Made by a program: the position numbers and the translations under genes | Part shown: positions 27,967-35,526 of the stretch, one piece after another | Position numbering within the stretch: the stretch's first letter is position 1 | How the letters are laid out: each line of letters starts with the position of its first letter | The notes under the pieces: generated by a model | What the model was told of the DNA's origin: nothing | Database searches by the model: none | What the model saw: only the letters and a program-made list of their open reading frames with translations | Source: Marinibaculum sp040216765 | Lineage (GTDB): Bacteria > Pseudomonadota > Alphaproteobacteria > Ferrovibrionales > Ferrovibrionaceae | Reading direction: 5' to 3' | DNA: 64,000 bases | NCBI GenBank assembly: GCA_040216765.1 | Contig: JAVJON010000007.1 | Location: 558,001-622,000 of the forward strand

Positions 27967-29028
27967 TCAGTCGATCAGGCCGGCGACCTTCCGCGGCAGG
28001 CCTTCCCGGAACAGGTCGGGACGCTCCGGCCCCTCGACGATCAGCTTGCCCACCAGGCCGCGCGCGACCCGGCTCAGGGCATGGTCGACGATGATGTACT
28101 CGCCCGGCACCTCCAGCTGGATGTCCACGACGCCGGCGCCGCCGGGCGGGACGGTGATCGTCTGCACATCGGTCAGCGGAGCGCTCGTCAGGGCCGCCAG
28201 ATTGTAGGCCCGGTCGAAGATCTCGCCGATCACGTGGAAGCTCGAGGTCTTGTTGGGGCCGCCGACGCCGAAGTAGATGCGCACGGTCTCTCCCACCCTG
28301 GCATGCAGGGCCTTGCCGTCGCCGGCCAGGGCATTCGCCGCGCCGTTGAAGACATAATATTCCGGCTGCTCGGCCATCAGCTTGTCATAGCTTTCCGTCA
28401 GTTCGCCACGGCTGCCGAACGCCTCTTCGGTATAGATCTCGCCCTGCATGACGTAGAACTCGCGATCCACCGGGGGCAGGCCCTCCTCGGGCTCCACCAG
28501 GATCATGCCGTACATGCCGTTGGCGATATGCTGCGCGGCCATCGGCACCGCGCAGTGATAGACGTAAAGGCCGGGCTTCATCGCCTTGAAGCTGAAGCCC
28601 TTGGTCTGGCCGGGGTCGGCCAGCGTCGCATGTCCGCCGCCATGCAACCCGGTCACGGCGTGGAAGTCGACATTGTGCTGCATCCAGCTGTCGTCGCGGT
28701 TCCGCAACTGCACTTCCACCGTGTCGCCGGTCCGTACCCGCACCATCGGCCCGGGCACCTGGCCGTCGAAGGTCCAGTAGCGATACGTCGTGCCGTCGTC
28801 GAGCTGGCCGACCAGTTCCACCGTTTCCAGCTTGACCTGGACGGTCGCCGGCTGACGGCGAACCAGCGGCGCCGGCAGGTCTGTCGGCGCACGCACGATG
28901 TCGGCGATCGGCGCCTGCTCCTCCGCAGCAAAGGCCGCCGGCGCCGGGCCGGCGGCGGCCAGGGTCAGCCCGCCGACCGCAAAGGCGGCGGCGGCGACCG
29001 TGCTCAACAGGAACTTGCGGGCGGTCAT
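27967..29028 (-). CDS. nirK: Copper-containing nitrite reductase (AniA-type)
   Basis: A 353-residue periplasmic two-domain cupredoxin reducing nitrite to NO. A signal peptide (residues 1 to ~35, ...AAFAAEE) is present. Type 1 copper ligands are His118, Cys159, His167 and Met172; type 2 ligands are His123, His158 and His316. The catalytic residues are Asp121 (HNVDFH) and His265 (SSFHVIGEIFD). The 8-residue Cys-to-His spacing in HCAVPMAAQHIANGMYG, plus ILVEPEEGLP and EQPEYYVFNG, match Neisseria AniA, not the Alcaligenes/Achromobacter class. AAAGGA lies 9 nt before the ATG. A candidate NnrR/DNR box lies upstream. Confidence 0.97.
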   Translation of the reverse strand: MTARKFLLSTVAAAAFAVGGLTLAAAGPAPAAFAAEEQAPIADIVRAPTDLPAPLVRRQPATVQVKLETVELVGQLDDGTTYRYWTFDGQVPGPMVRVRTGDTVEVQLRNRDDSWMQHNVDFHAVTGLHGGGHATLADPGQTKGFSFKAMKPGLYVYHCAVPMAAQHIANGMYGMILVEPEEGLPPVDREFYVMQGEIYTEEAFGSRGELTESYDKLMAEQPEYYVFNGAANALAGDGKALHARVGETVRIYFGVGGPNKTSSFHVIGEIFDRAYNLAALTSAPLTDVQTITVPPGGAGVVDIQLEVPGEYIIVDHALSRVARGLVGKLIVEGPERPDLFREGLPRKVAGLID

Positions 29029-29095
29029 CTCGATTGTCCTTTCGACCCATTCGTTTGTCGCAAGAACAATCTGGGGGCAATCCGGAAGGGCGACG

Positions 29096-29109
29096 TTGTC
29101 GCAGCACAA
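29096..29109 (-). promoter_or_regulatory. Candidate FNR/DNR/NnrR box upstream of nirK
   Basis: TTGTCGCAGCACAA fits the 14-bp TTG-N8-CAA layout of FNR-superfamily sites, with TTGT/ACAA outer symmetry. It lies 67 nt upstream of the nirK ATG, compatible with activation at about -41.5 if the transcript starts near 29060. The Crp/Fnr regulator encoded at 25.7 kb is the obvious candidate partner. Confidence 0.45.
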
Positions 29110-29156
29110 ACTCCCGGGCGTTCACCGGATTGGCCGCCCCCGCCCCGGAAACGCGA

Positions 29157-29220
29157 AAGCCGGCCCCATGAGGCCGGCTTCCCGCCCGCCCGGCCCCCGG
29201 AACGGCGGTCCGGGGCGGGC
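29157..29220 (-). terminator. Two hairpins after the small exported protein gene
   Basis: One stem is AAGCCGGCC/GGCCGGCTT (29157-29165 and 29172-29180), followed on the minus strand by TTTCG. The other is GCCCGCCC/GGGCGGGC (29184-29191 and 29213-29220). Both lie downstream of the leftward gene ending at 29245 and would separate it from nirK. Confidence 0.6.
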
Positions 29221-29244
29221 AGGAACTCGTGGCGTGGCTCTGTC

Positions 29245-29694
29245 TTACGAAGCGGCGCGCACCAGGCCGCGGCACAGGATCGGGTTGTTGTCGACGTTGC
29301 GCATCTTCAGGTCGACGCCGACCTGCGGGCAGGTCACGGCGGTGTGCATCTGGCGCACCTGGACGCCGCCCTCGCTGGCGGTGACGCCGTCGGCAAAGGT
29401 CGCGCGCACATTGTAGGTGCCGACCGGCAGCAGATAGGCCAGGCACAGCGAGGAGGGCTCGTGCTTCGTGATCGTCGGCATCTCGACCGCGCCGCTATGC
29501 GGCCCGTTGACTTCGACCGAACGCAGCAGCGGGACGTCCTGGTGGGCATCGTAGTACGGGACGTACATCACGCCGCAGGCGGCGGCCCCGCCGCAATAGT
29601 CGATCGTCCGCGGTGCCCCGCAATCGTCCGCCATCGCAGCGCCGCCGGCAACCAGCCCCAGGCCCAAGGTCATGGCAAAAAGACTCTTCTTCAT
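29245..29694 (-). CDS. Small exported cysteine-rich protein of unknown function (paralogue A)
   Basis: A 149-residue protein with a clean signal peptide (MKKSLFAMTLGLGLVAGGAAMA, cleavage before DDCG). The mature part has six cysteines in the layout DCGxP-C-CGxxY-C(L)AYLLP-TC-C. I recognise no domain. It is clearly related to the neighbouring longer protein: both share DCGxP, CGxxY, C[IL]AYLLPxxTY, F-DG-AS and TCxxVxVD. Thus it is one member of a tandem pair placed between nirK and a DUF6064 gene. Possible roles include copper handling, a structural or adhesive periplasmic protein, or something unrelated to denitrification; none can be shown here. Confidence 0.8.
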   Translation of the reverse strand: MKKSLFAMTLGLGLVAGGAAMADDCGAPRTIDYCGGAAACGVMYVPYYDAHQDVPLLRSVEVNGPHSGAVEMPTITKHEPSSLCLAYLLPVGTYNVRATFADGVTASEGGVQVRQMHTAVTCPQVGVDLKMRNVDNNPILCRGLVRAAS

Positions 29695-29772
29695 CGGTCC
29701 GTCCTTTCCGTGTTTCCCTCCCGCCCGAGCGTAGCGGCCCCGACGGATCGCAGTAGGAACACCCGATTGCCC

Positions 29773-30441
29773 CTACGGTTCCCGCGTCGAGGCGAGGATC
29801 GGCGTGATCGCCGTCACATCCGCCCCGCTACGGTCGACCGCCAGGCTTCCGAGGCTGCCGGCGGCCTGGCTTTCCGGCGTTTCGGCGTTGTCCGTCCAGG
29901 CCATCCCGGCGGCCGGCGATGCGCTGTCGCAATCGCTGGCAGCCGCGGTCACGGCGCGGCGCTGCATGTCGACGGTGACCGTCGTGCAGGTCCCGCCAGA
30001 GGCGAAGCCCTCAACCTGCAGGGCATCTGCGGAGGCATGGCTGCCATCGCCGAACTCCGCCTCGATGCCATAGGTGCAGGCCGGCAGCAGATAGGCGATG
30101 CAGTCCCGCTCCGGATCGCCCGGATCGGCAGGCGGCAGGGGCCGGCCGGCCCTGCTGCACTGCGCCGGCGCGGCGGCATCGCCTGCGGACCGGCCGGGGA
30201 CCGTCGACATCGGCGCCAGGGACAGGCCATGCAGCACCGGGCCGTCCTCGGCGATATTGGCAATTCGCAGGTAGAGCAGGCCGCAACCCTCGGCATCGGT
30301 CGTGTCCTGACACCCCTGCACCGCCAATGGCATGCCGCAGTCGAGCGCCAGGCTCCCGCTTGCCGGAAGCGCCAGACAGGCGGCAGACAAGGTGACAAGC
30401 ACCGCCTTCCGGGTAGCCGATGGGGTCGAAATCCAGGACAT
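29773..30441 (-). CDS. Exported cysteine-rich protein of unknown function (paralogue B)
   Basis: A 222-residue protein starting at the ATG at 30441 (MSWISTPSATRKAVLV), chosen because GGGAAAG sits 7 nt upstream and the n-region/hydrophobic core then looks like a signal peptide (to ...GSLALDCG). An ATG at 30489 would add 16 residues. It shares the six-cysteine layout and the C(I)AYLLPACTYGIEAEFGDG block with paralogue A, and has an insert (GRSAGDAAAPAQCSRAGRPLPPADPGD) and a longer C-terminal tail. No known domain is recognised. It lies 78 nt upstream of paralogue A on the same strand. Confidence 0.75.
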   Translation of the reverse strand: MSWISTPSATRKAVLVTLSAACLALPASGSLALDCGMPLAVQGCQDTTDAEGCGLLYLRIANIAEDGPVLHGLSLAPMSTVPGRSAGDAAAPAQCSRAGRPLPPADPGDPERDCIAYLLPACTYGIEAEFGDGSHASADALQVEGFASGGTCTTVTVDMQRRAVTAAASDCDSASPAAGMAWTDNAETPESQAAGSLGSLAVDRSGADVTAITPILASTREP

Positions 30442-30534
30442 GGGCAACTTTCCCGCCGCAGGTGCGGCGCCCGCAGGAACGTTCTTCATCCTGGTCGAAC
30501 CCCCGGACCGCGGCCGGGGTTCCCCGCCGGGCGG

Positions 30535-31236
30535 TCAATCGCCCCCTGCGGCCGGCGTCGCCGCGACCGGCCAAAGCCGCGCGGCCAGGGCCAGCAGCGC
30601 CGCGCCCAGCGGAATCCAGCCCTCCCAGCCGCCGAGCGCCAGCAGGGTCGCGGCGCTGGCCAGGCACCAGGCCAGGGGAAGGACAAGGCACAGGGCGCCC
30701 GGCCAGCCCGGAACCGCCGCAACCAGCAGGCCCAGCGTGCCGATCGCGGTCGGATCCGGCGCGATCCCGAAGACCTCCGATTGCCGCAGCGGCCGCCCCG
30801 CCGCCATCGCGAGGAGCGGATGCACGACCACCCCATGGGCCAGCAGCACGGTCCCGACAGCGCGCCGCGGCCACCAGACCGCCGGAACCCGCAGGCGACC
30901 GGGAACCGCGGCGAGGCCCAGGAGAAGCGCGGCCTGCAAGGCAAACAGCGGCACGGCATAGCCCGCCGCCCAGTTCACCGGCACATAGCGGTGCAGCAGG
31001 AAGGCCCAGCCAGTATGGATCCAGAGCGCGGCCAGGCCGCCGGCGGCGACCCGGTGCGTCCAGGGCAGCGACAGGCCGCCCGGCCGGGCCAGCAATGCCA
31101 GCAGCGCCAGGCCGAACAGGGTCGTCGCGACCTGCAGCGGCCAGGCGGCCTGATTGGCCAGCTGGAACAGCCGCCAGTAGACCTGCGGGCCGAACAGCAG
31201 GAAATCCTCAGGCCGATAGCTCCACCAGTCCGACAT
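30535..31236 (-). CDS. DUF6064 family membrane protein
   Basis: A 233-residue polytopic membrane protein with 6-7 hydrophobic segments. The start MSDWWSYRPEDFLLFGPQVYWRLFQLANQAAWPLQ is typical of DUF6064, and the VVVHPLLAMAAGRPLRQSEVFGIAPDPTAIGTLGLLV segment (HP.. and E.FG.APDP) is the other conserved block. Function is unknown. It may head the transcript of the two cysteine-rich exported protein genes, although a short hairpin (CCCCGG/CCGGGG, 30501-30519) lies between. Confidence 0.8.
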   Translation of the reverse strand: MSDWWSYRPEDFLLFGPQVYWRLFQLANQAAWPLQVATTLFGLALLALLARPGGLSLPWTHRVAAGGLAALWIHTGWAFLLHRYVPVNWAAGYAVPLFALQAALLLGLAAVPGRLRVPAVWWPRRAVGTVLLAHGVVVHPLLAMAAGRPLRQSEVFGIAPDPTAIGTLGLLVAAVPGWPGALCLVLPLAWCLASAATLLALGGWEGWIPLGAALLALAARLWPVAATPAAGGD

Positions 31237-31263
31237 GATTGCGCCCCGGGAAGCGGCGCCGGA

Positions 31264-32190
31264 TCAGAGGCTGTCGAAATCGGCGGCCATCCGCCGGCGC
31301 AACGCGGCGTCCGGCAGCGGCCCCCGCGCGGCGGCCTTGTTCTCCCGCAGATGCGCCACCTGCCGGGTCGCCGGTATCGCCACGGTCACCGCCGGATGCG
31401 AGAGGATGAATTTCAGCATCGCTTGCGGCCAGCTCGCCACGCCGATCTCCGGCGCCCAGGGCGGCAGCGGCGCGCCCGCGGCCTGCCGCACCAGGGCGCC
31501 CTGCCGGAACGGCCGGTTGACGATCACCGCCATGCCGCGGTCCCGGGCCAGCGGCAGCAGCCGCTCCTCCGCCCAGCGATCGGCGATGTTGTAGGTCAGC
31601 TGCACGAAATCCAGCGGCACGCGGCGCATGATCTCCTCGAAGCTGTCCTGCCTGCGGCCGTGCGAGGTGGTGATGCCGAGATAGCGCAGCGCTCCGGCCT
31701 GCTTCATCTCCTGCAGCATCGGCAGATGCGCCTGCCAGGCCCGCAGGTTGTGGACCTGCAGCAGGTCGAAGCGCGGCAGGTCCCACAGTGCCAGGCTGCG
31801 CGAGACCTGCGCCGGTCCCTCCCCGGCGGAGTCCGTCCAGACCTTGTCGGCGGCGAACAGGCCCGATGGCCGGCCAAGCTGCTGCAGCGCATGTCCGACC
31901 ACCGGCTGCGAGGAGCCATACATCGGCGAGGAATCGATCATGCCGCCGCCGGCTGCGAAGAACGCCTCCATCACCGCAGTGCGTTGCGCGCGCAGGGCCG
32001 GGTCCGTGCCGACATTGAAGGTGATCCAGGTCCCCAGCCCGATGGCGGGGATCGACTCGCCACTCGACGGTATCCGCCGCAGCTCCCCGTCGGCGCTTTG
32101 CGCCGCCCTGCCCGCCCCGGCCCAGGCGGCGGCCGCGATGGCCGCTCCACCCGCGAGAATACCCCGTCGGGTCAGTCCGTTCGCGCGCAT
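31264..32190 (-). CDS. Aldo/keto reductase with a Tat-like signal
   Basis: A 308-residue AKR-superfamily protein. The leader MRANGLTRRGILAGGAAIAAAAWAGAGRAA has a twin-arginine and hydrophobic core consistent with Tat export, unusual for an NAD(P)H-dependent fold. The barrel shows IPAIGLGTW, GGGMIDSSPMYGSSQPVVG (catalytic Asp and Tyr), DLLQVHN with the active-site His, and VTVAIPATRQVAHLREN for cofactor binding. The catalytic lysine is likely in FAADKVW. The substrate is unknown. The gene stands alone and is divergent from the DJ-1/PfpI gene. Confidence 0.85.
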   Translation of the reverse strand: MRANGLTRRGILAGGAAIAAAAWAGAGRAAQSADGELRRIPSSGESIPAIGLGTWITFNVGTDPALRAQRTAVMEAFFAAGGGMIDSSPMYGSSQPVVGHALQQLGRPSGLFAADKVWTDSAGEGPAQVSRSLALWDLPRFDLLQVHNLRAWQAHLPMLQEMKQAGALRYLGITTSHGRRQDSFEEIMRRVPLDFVQLTYNIADRWAEERLLPLARDRGMAVIVNRPFRQGALVRQAAGAPLPPWAPEIGVASWPQAMLKFILSHPAVTVAIPATRQVAHLRENKAAARGPLPDAALRRRMAADFDSL

Positions 32191-32398
32191 CGCTGCCTCT
32201 CCTCAAGCTCCGCCGGCATGCCCCTTACCTAGGGCGGCATCCCGGCGGCGCCAGGGGTCCTGCGGCTTCGCGCCGGGAGGCCCGGCAATCTGGCAGGAAC
32301 TGACGGCTGCCTGTCATTGCCGGCACCATGGTGCGGCCGCAGGCTGCGGGTCCGGCAGATCCGCAGGACAAGTGCCGGCAACCGGCAAGGATGCTCCC

Positions 32399-33088
32399 AT
32401 GAAAGTGCTCGCGTTCGTGTTTCCCGGCTTCACCTTCATCGACCTGGCAGCACCGATGCAGGCCTTCGGCATGCTGCCGGACGCGCAGGTACAGACCGTT
32501 TGGCAGGTCGCCGGCCCGGTTCCTTCCGATGCCGGGGTGACCGTGCAGGCCAGCCACGATTTCGACAGCTGCTGGCGCGATGCCGACATCCTGTTCGTGC
32601 CGGGAAACACCAAGGCCCTCTTCGCGCAGTTGGACGATGACCGCACCCTGGATTTCCTGGCGGACCGCGGCAGCCGCGCGGGCTGGGTCACCAGCGTCTG
32701 CAACGGCTCCCTGCTGCTCGGCGCGGCCGGGCTGCTGCGCGGCTACCGCGCGGCCAGCTACTGGTACGCGCGTGACAGCCTGGCCCTGTTCGGCGCGATC
32801 CCCAGCGAGGGCCGTTGCGTCATCGACCGCAACCGGGCGACCGGCGGCGGCATGACCGCCGGGGTGGATTTCGGCATCGCCCTGGTCGGCCAGATCATGG
32901 GCGAGCAGGTCGGCCGGCTCTTCGAACTGATGTTCGAGTATGCCCCCGCCCCACCCTACGGAACCGGCCGGCCGGAGCTTGCCGACCCTGCAACATTGGC
33001 GGCTGCACGCGCGCAGCTGGCCGAGCTGATGCCGCTGGAGCGGCTGGCGGCGGTGCGCGACCGACGGATCGGCCCCACCGCCTCCTGA
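32399..33088 (+). CDS. DJ-1/PfpI family protein
   Basis: A 229-residue class I glutamine-amidotransferase-like protein. The start MKVLAFVFPGFTFIDLAAPMQAF and the nucleophile elbow TSVCNGSLLLGAAGLLRGYRA, with the reactive cysteine, are typical. ATGGGMTAGVDFGIALVGQIMG is the third block. It resembles isonitrile hydratase and the sensor half of GlxA-type regulators, but has no DNA-binding domain. The next gene is exactly such a GlxA-type regulator, so the two may work on the same signal (inference). Confidence 0.85.
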   Translation: MKVLAFVFPGFTFIDLAAPMQAFGMLPDAQVQTVWQVAGPVPSDAGVTVQASHDFDSCWRDADILFVPGNTKALFAQLDDDRTLDFLADRGSRAGWVTSVCNGSLLLGAAGLLRGYRAASYWYARDSLALFGAIPSEGRCVIDRNRATGGGMTAGVDFGIALVGQIMGEQVGRLFELMFEYAPAPPYGTGRPELADPATLAAARAQLAELMPLERLAAVRDRRIGPTAS

Positions 33089-33174
33089 CGGTGAGGGCCC
33101 CCGCGCCGCTGGATGGCGGGGCGACGCGGCTGTACCGTTCGCCGTGAGACGCGGCGGCATCGGGTACGGACAAG

Positions 33175-34185
33175 ATGACGGGCACCAGGACGATCCTCCT
33201 CCTCGCGTTTCCTGAGGTCGCGCTCTTGGACCTCGTCGGCCCGGCCGACACCTTCACCGTCGCATCGCGCCACGTCATCGCCGCCGACCCGCCAGCCTAT
33301 CGGGTCGTGGTGGCCTCGGTCGCCGGCGGCGCCGTGCGCACGGTCTCCGGGATGCTGATCGACACCGCGCCGCTGTCCGGTATCGACATGGACAGGGTCG
33401 ACACGATCCTGGTGCCCGGTGGCGGGCCGCCCCTGTCCCCGCCGGTGCCCCCCGATCTTGTCGCCTGGCTCGCCGCCCATGGCCCACAGGCGCGCCGGCT
33501 CTGTGCGGTCTGCACCGGCGCCTTCCTGCTGGCGGATGCCGGCCTGGCGGAGGGGCGGCGCCTTGCCACCCACTGGGAGGCTGCGGGCGAACTGCAGCGG
33601 CGGCATCCCGGCGTATCGGTGGAGGCAGAGCCGATCTTCGTCCGCGACGGGCCGATCTGGAGTTCCGCCGGCTTCACCGCGGGGATCGACCTGGCGCTTG
33701 CGCTCGTGGAGGAAGATCACGGCCACGATGTCGCGATCCACCTGGCACGGCTGATGGTGATGTTCATGAAGCGGCCGGGGGAGCAGCCGCAGTATTCCAG
33801 CGCCCTGGCCTCGCAATCCGTCGCGGACCCGCAGTTCGAGAAACTGCATGCCTGGATCGCGAACAGCCTGGACGGCGACCTGCGGGTCGAGGCCCTGGCG
33901 GCGCGCGTGAACATGGCGCCGCGGACCTTCGCGCGCCGCTATGCCCGCTCCGTCGGGCGCACCCCGGCGAAAACCGTCGAGCTCCTGCGGATGGAGGCTG
34001 CCTGCCGTGCCCTGCTCGATGCGGAAATGCCCCTGAAACAGGTCGCGCGAAGCTGCGGCTTCGGCGACGAACAGAACCTGCGCCGCGGCTTCCTGCGCCG
34101 CTTCGGCATGGCACCGCAGCAATACCGGTCCCGCTTCGGCGCCGCCACTTGCAGCAGGCCAAGGCAGGATTTGAGTGCTGAATGA
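33175..34185 (+). CDS. GlxA family AraC-type transcriptional regulator
   Basis: A 336-residue protein. Residues 1 to ~190 form a DJ-1/PfpI-like domain (AFPEVALLDLVGPADTF, CAVCTGAFLLADAGLAEGRRLATHW, SSAGFTAGIDLALALVEED). The rest, from about 225, is a double helix-turn-helix AraC module (LRVEALAARVNMAPRTFARRYARSVGRTPAKTVELLRMEAAC, KQVARSCGFGDEQNLRRGFLRRFGMAPQQYRSRF). The sensor half has lost obvious enzyme context and probably binds a small ligand. It follows the DJ-1/PfpI gene after 86 nt, same strand. Confidence 0.93.
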   Translation: MTGTRTILLLAFPEVALLDLVGPADTFTVASRHVIAADPPAYRVVVASVAGGAVRTVSGMLIDTAPLSGIDMDRVDTILVPGGGPPLSPPVPPDLVAWLAAHGPQARRLCAVCTGAFLLADAGLAEGRRLATHWEAAGELQRRHPGVSVEAEPIFVRDGPIWSSAGFTAGIDLALALVEEDHGHDVAIHLARLMVMFMKRPGEQPQYSSALASQSVADPQFEKLHAWIANSLDGDLRVEALAARVNMAPRTFARRYARSVGRTPAKTVELLRMEAACRALLDAEMPLKQVARSCGFGDEQNLRRGFLRRFGMAPQQYRSRFGAATCSRPRQDLSAE

Positions 34186-34260
34186 CCTGGGCGCGCGACC
34201 CGCAGCCGGGCAGCCTTGCACCGGACGATCCTCAGAAGCGATTGAGCAGGAGCCCGACCG

Positions 34261-34614
34261 ATGCAGCAGTTGTTCGTGGAGTTGTACAGCTACCGCCCGG
34301 CCTGGCGGGCGCTGAGCGAGCGCCAGCGGCAGGACTTCGCCACCGGCATTCTTGCGGCGGTACAGGGCCTGACCGAACAGGGGGTGGAGGTGCTGGGCTG
34401 GGGCATGAACGCCCCGGCGACCGACCGGCGCGCGCCCTATGACTTCTTCTGTGCCTATCGCGTGCCGTCGGCGGATTTCCAGCGCGGCTTTGAGGCCGCG
34501 ATCGCGGAGTCCGGCTGGCATGACTATTTCGACCAGGTCGCCGTCAGCGGCGACATTCTGGCCCCGGCCGACCTGCTGGCGGCCAACGTCGCGCTGCGAT
34601 CGCCGACCGGGTGA
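34261..34614 (+). CDS. DUF6616 family protein
   Basis: A 117-residue cytoplasmic protein with no signal peptide or catalytic motif visible. The pattern LFVELYSYRPAWRALSERQRQDFATGILAAVQGLTEQGVEVLGWG and the later YDFFCAYRVPSADFQRGFEAAIAESGWHDYFDQVAVSGDI fit the DUF6616 family, with an alpha/beta ferredoxin-like appearance related to YCII/dimeric barrel proteins. Function is unknown. A GCAGGAG site precedes the ATG. It is 75 nt after the GlxA regulator gene. Confidence 0.65.
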   Translation: MQQLFVELYSYRPAWRALSERQRQDFATGILAAVQGLTEQGVEVLGWGMNAPATDRRAPYDFFCAYRVPSADFQRGFEAAIAESGWHDYFDQVAVSGDILAPADLLAANVALRSPTG

Positions 34615-34641
34615 CCGCCGTGCGGCCCCGGCCCGCCGGGT

Positions 34642-35421
34642 TCAGCCTGCGGCAGGCGCCACCAGCGCGAACATCGCCCCTTGCGGATCCAGCCCCTGCA
34701 GGATCCGGCTGCCGCCGGGCACCTCCATCGGGCCGTTCACCACCTTGCCGCCGGCCGCCGTGACCCGGGCGGCCGCTGCGTCGATATCCGCCACGTTGAA
34801 ATAATAGGTCCAGAACGCCGACGGCATGTCCGGCATCCTGGTCATCATGCCGCCGATCGTCTCCCCGCCCGCGGCGAACAGCTGATAGATGCCGACCGGG
34901 CCCATGTCGTGGGCCTCGGCCCGGGTCCAGCCGAACATCGCGGCATAGAAGGCGAAGGCAGTATCCAGATCGTCGGCCATCAGTTCCCGCCAGCCGGCCT
35001 GGCCGGGCGTGCCGGGCGGCGCCGGTGGCGGCGGGTCGTCGCCCTCGGCCGGGCTGAACAGCGCGAAGGCGCCGCCGTGCGGGTCGGAGACCATGGCGAA
35101 GCGCCCGACGCCGGGGATATCGTCCGGCGCCCGATGCACCCGGCCGCCGGCCGCCTCGATCCGCAACGCCATGGCATCGACATCGTCCACGCCGACATAG
35201 CCGATCCAGGCCGGCCCGGCACCGGCCGCCCTGGCCTCGTCCGGAATCGACATCAGGCCGCCGACCGGACCGGCGTCGGTAGCGAAGATGCTGTAGCGCA
35301 TGTCCGGCATGCCAGCATCGGTGGCGGTCCAGCCGACCACCTCCGAATAGAACCGTGCGGCCGCATCGGGGTCGCCGGTCATCAGTTCGTACCAGACGAA
35401 CCGCGGATCGCCGCTTGTCAT
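34642..35421 (-). CDS. Two-domain VOC (glyoxalase/bleomycin-resistance) family protein
   Basis: A 259-residue protein of two tandem VOC modules. Residues ~6-125 run from FVWYELMTGDPDAAARFYSEVVGWTA to FAMVSDPHGGAFALFSP, and ~143-258 from WRELMADDLDTAFAFYAAMFGWT to ILQGLDPQGAMFALV. Each module supplies the beta-alpha-beta-beta-beta units that build a metal site, here within one chain. The substrate is unknown. The gene is divergent from a MarR regulator across a 105 bp gap holding a perfect 16-bp palindrome, so it is probably repressed by that regulator. The start MTSGDPRFVWYEL is chosen over an upstream ATG that would cross the operator side. Confidence 0.88.
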   Translation of the reverse strand: MTSGDPRFVWYELMTGDPDAAARFYSEVVGWTATDAGMPDMRYSIFATDAGPVGGLMSIPDEARAAGAGPAWIGYVGVDDVDAMALRIEAAGGRVHRAPDDIPGVGRFAMVSDPHGGAFALFSPAEGDDPPPPAPPGTPGQAGWRELMADDLDTAFAFYAAMFGWTRAEAHDMGPVGIYQLFAAGGETIGGMMTRMPDMPSAFWTYYFNVADIDAAAARVTAAGGKVVNGPMEVPGGSRILQGLDPQGAMFALVAPAAG

Positions 35422-35500
35422 GGGAGTTGCTCCTGTCCAGGGTTCGAGCGGGCGGCCCGCGCCGCTGCGCTCCTTGACCACGCGACACTGCCGGGCAACT

Positions 35501-35516
35501 ATGTTGATATCAACAT
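35501..35516. promoter_or_regulatory. Perfect 16-bp palindromic operator (VOC/MarR intergenic)
   Basis: ATGTTGATATCAACAT is perfectly self-complementary and lies 10 nt before the MarR start and 79 nt from the VOC start. The same core, GTTGATATCAAC, recurs at 55476-55487 in front of the DUF899 gene. It is a good candidate MarR-dimer site. Confidence 0.75.
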
Positions 35517-35526
35517 TCCAGGACCG

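Noticed and set aside
29055..29069. TTGTCGCAAGAACAA upstream of nirK as an FNR-type box
   Set aside because: It has TTG and CAA ends but is 15 bp long, one base more than the FNR/DNR geometry. The 14-bp site at 29096 fits better.
27904..32232. A 1,442-codon open frame opposite nnrS, nirK and neighbours
   Set aside because: It has no recognisable domain, an extreme Arg/Gln/His/Pro composition, and is exactly antisense to well-identified genes.
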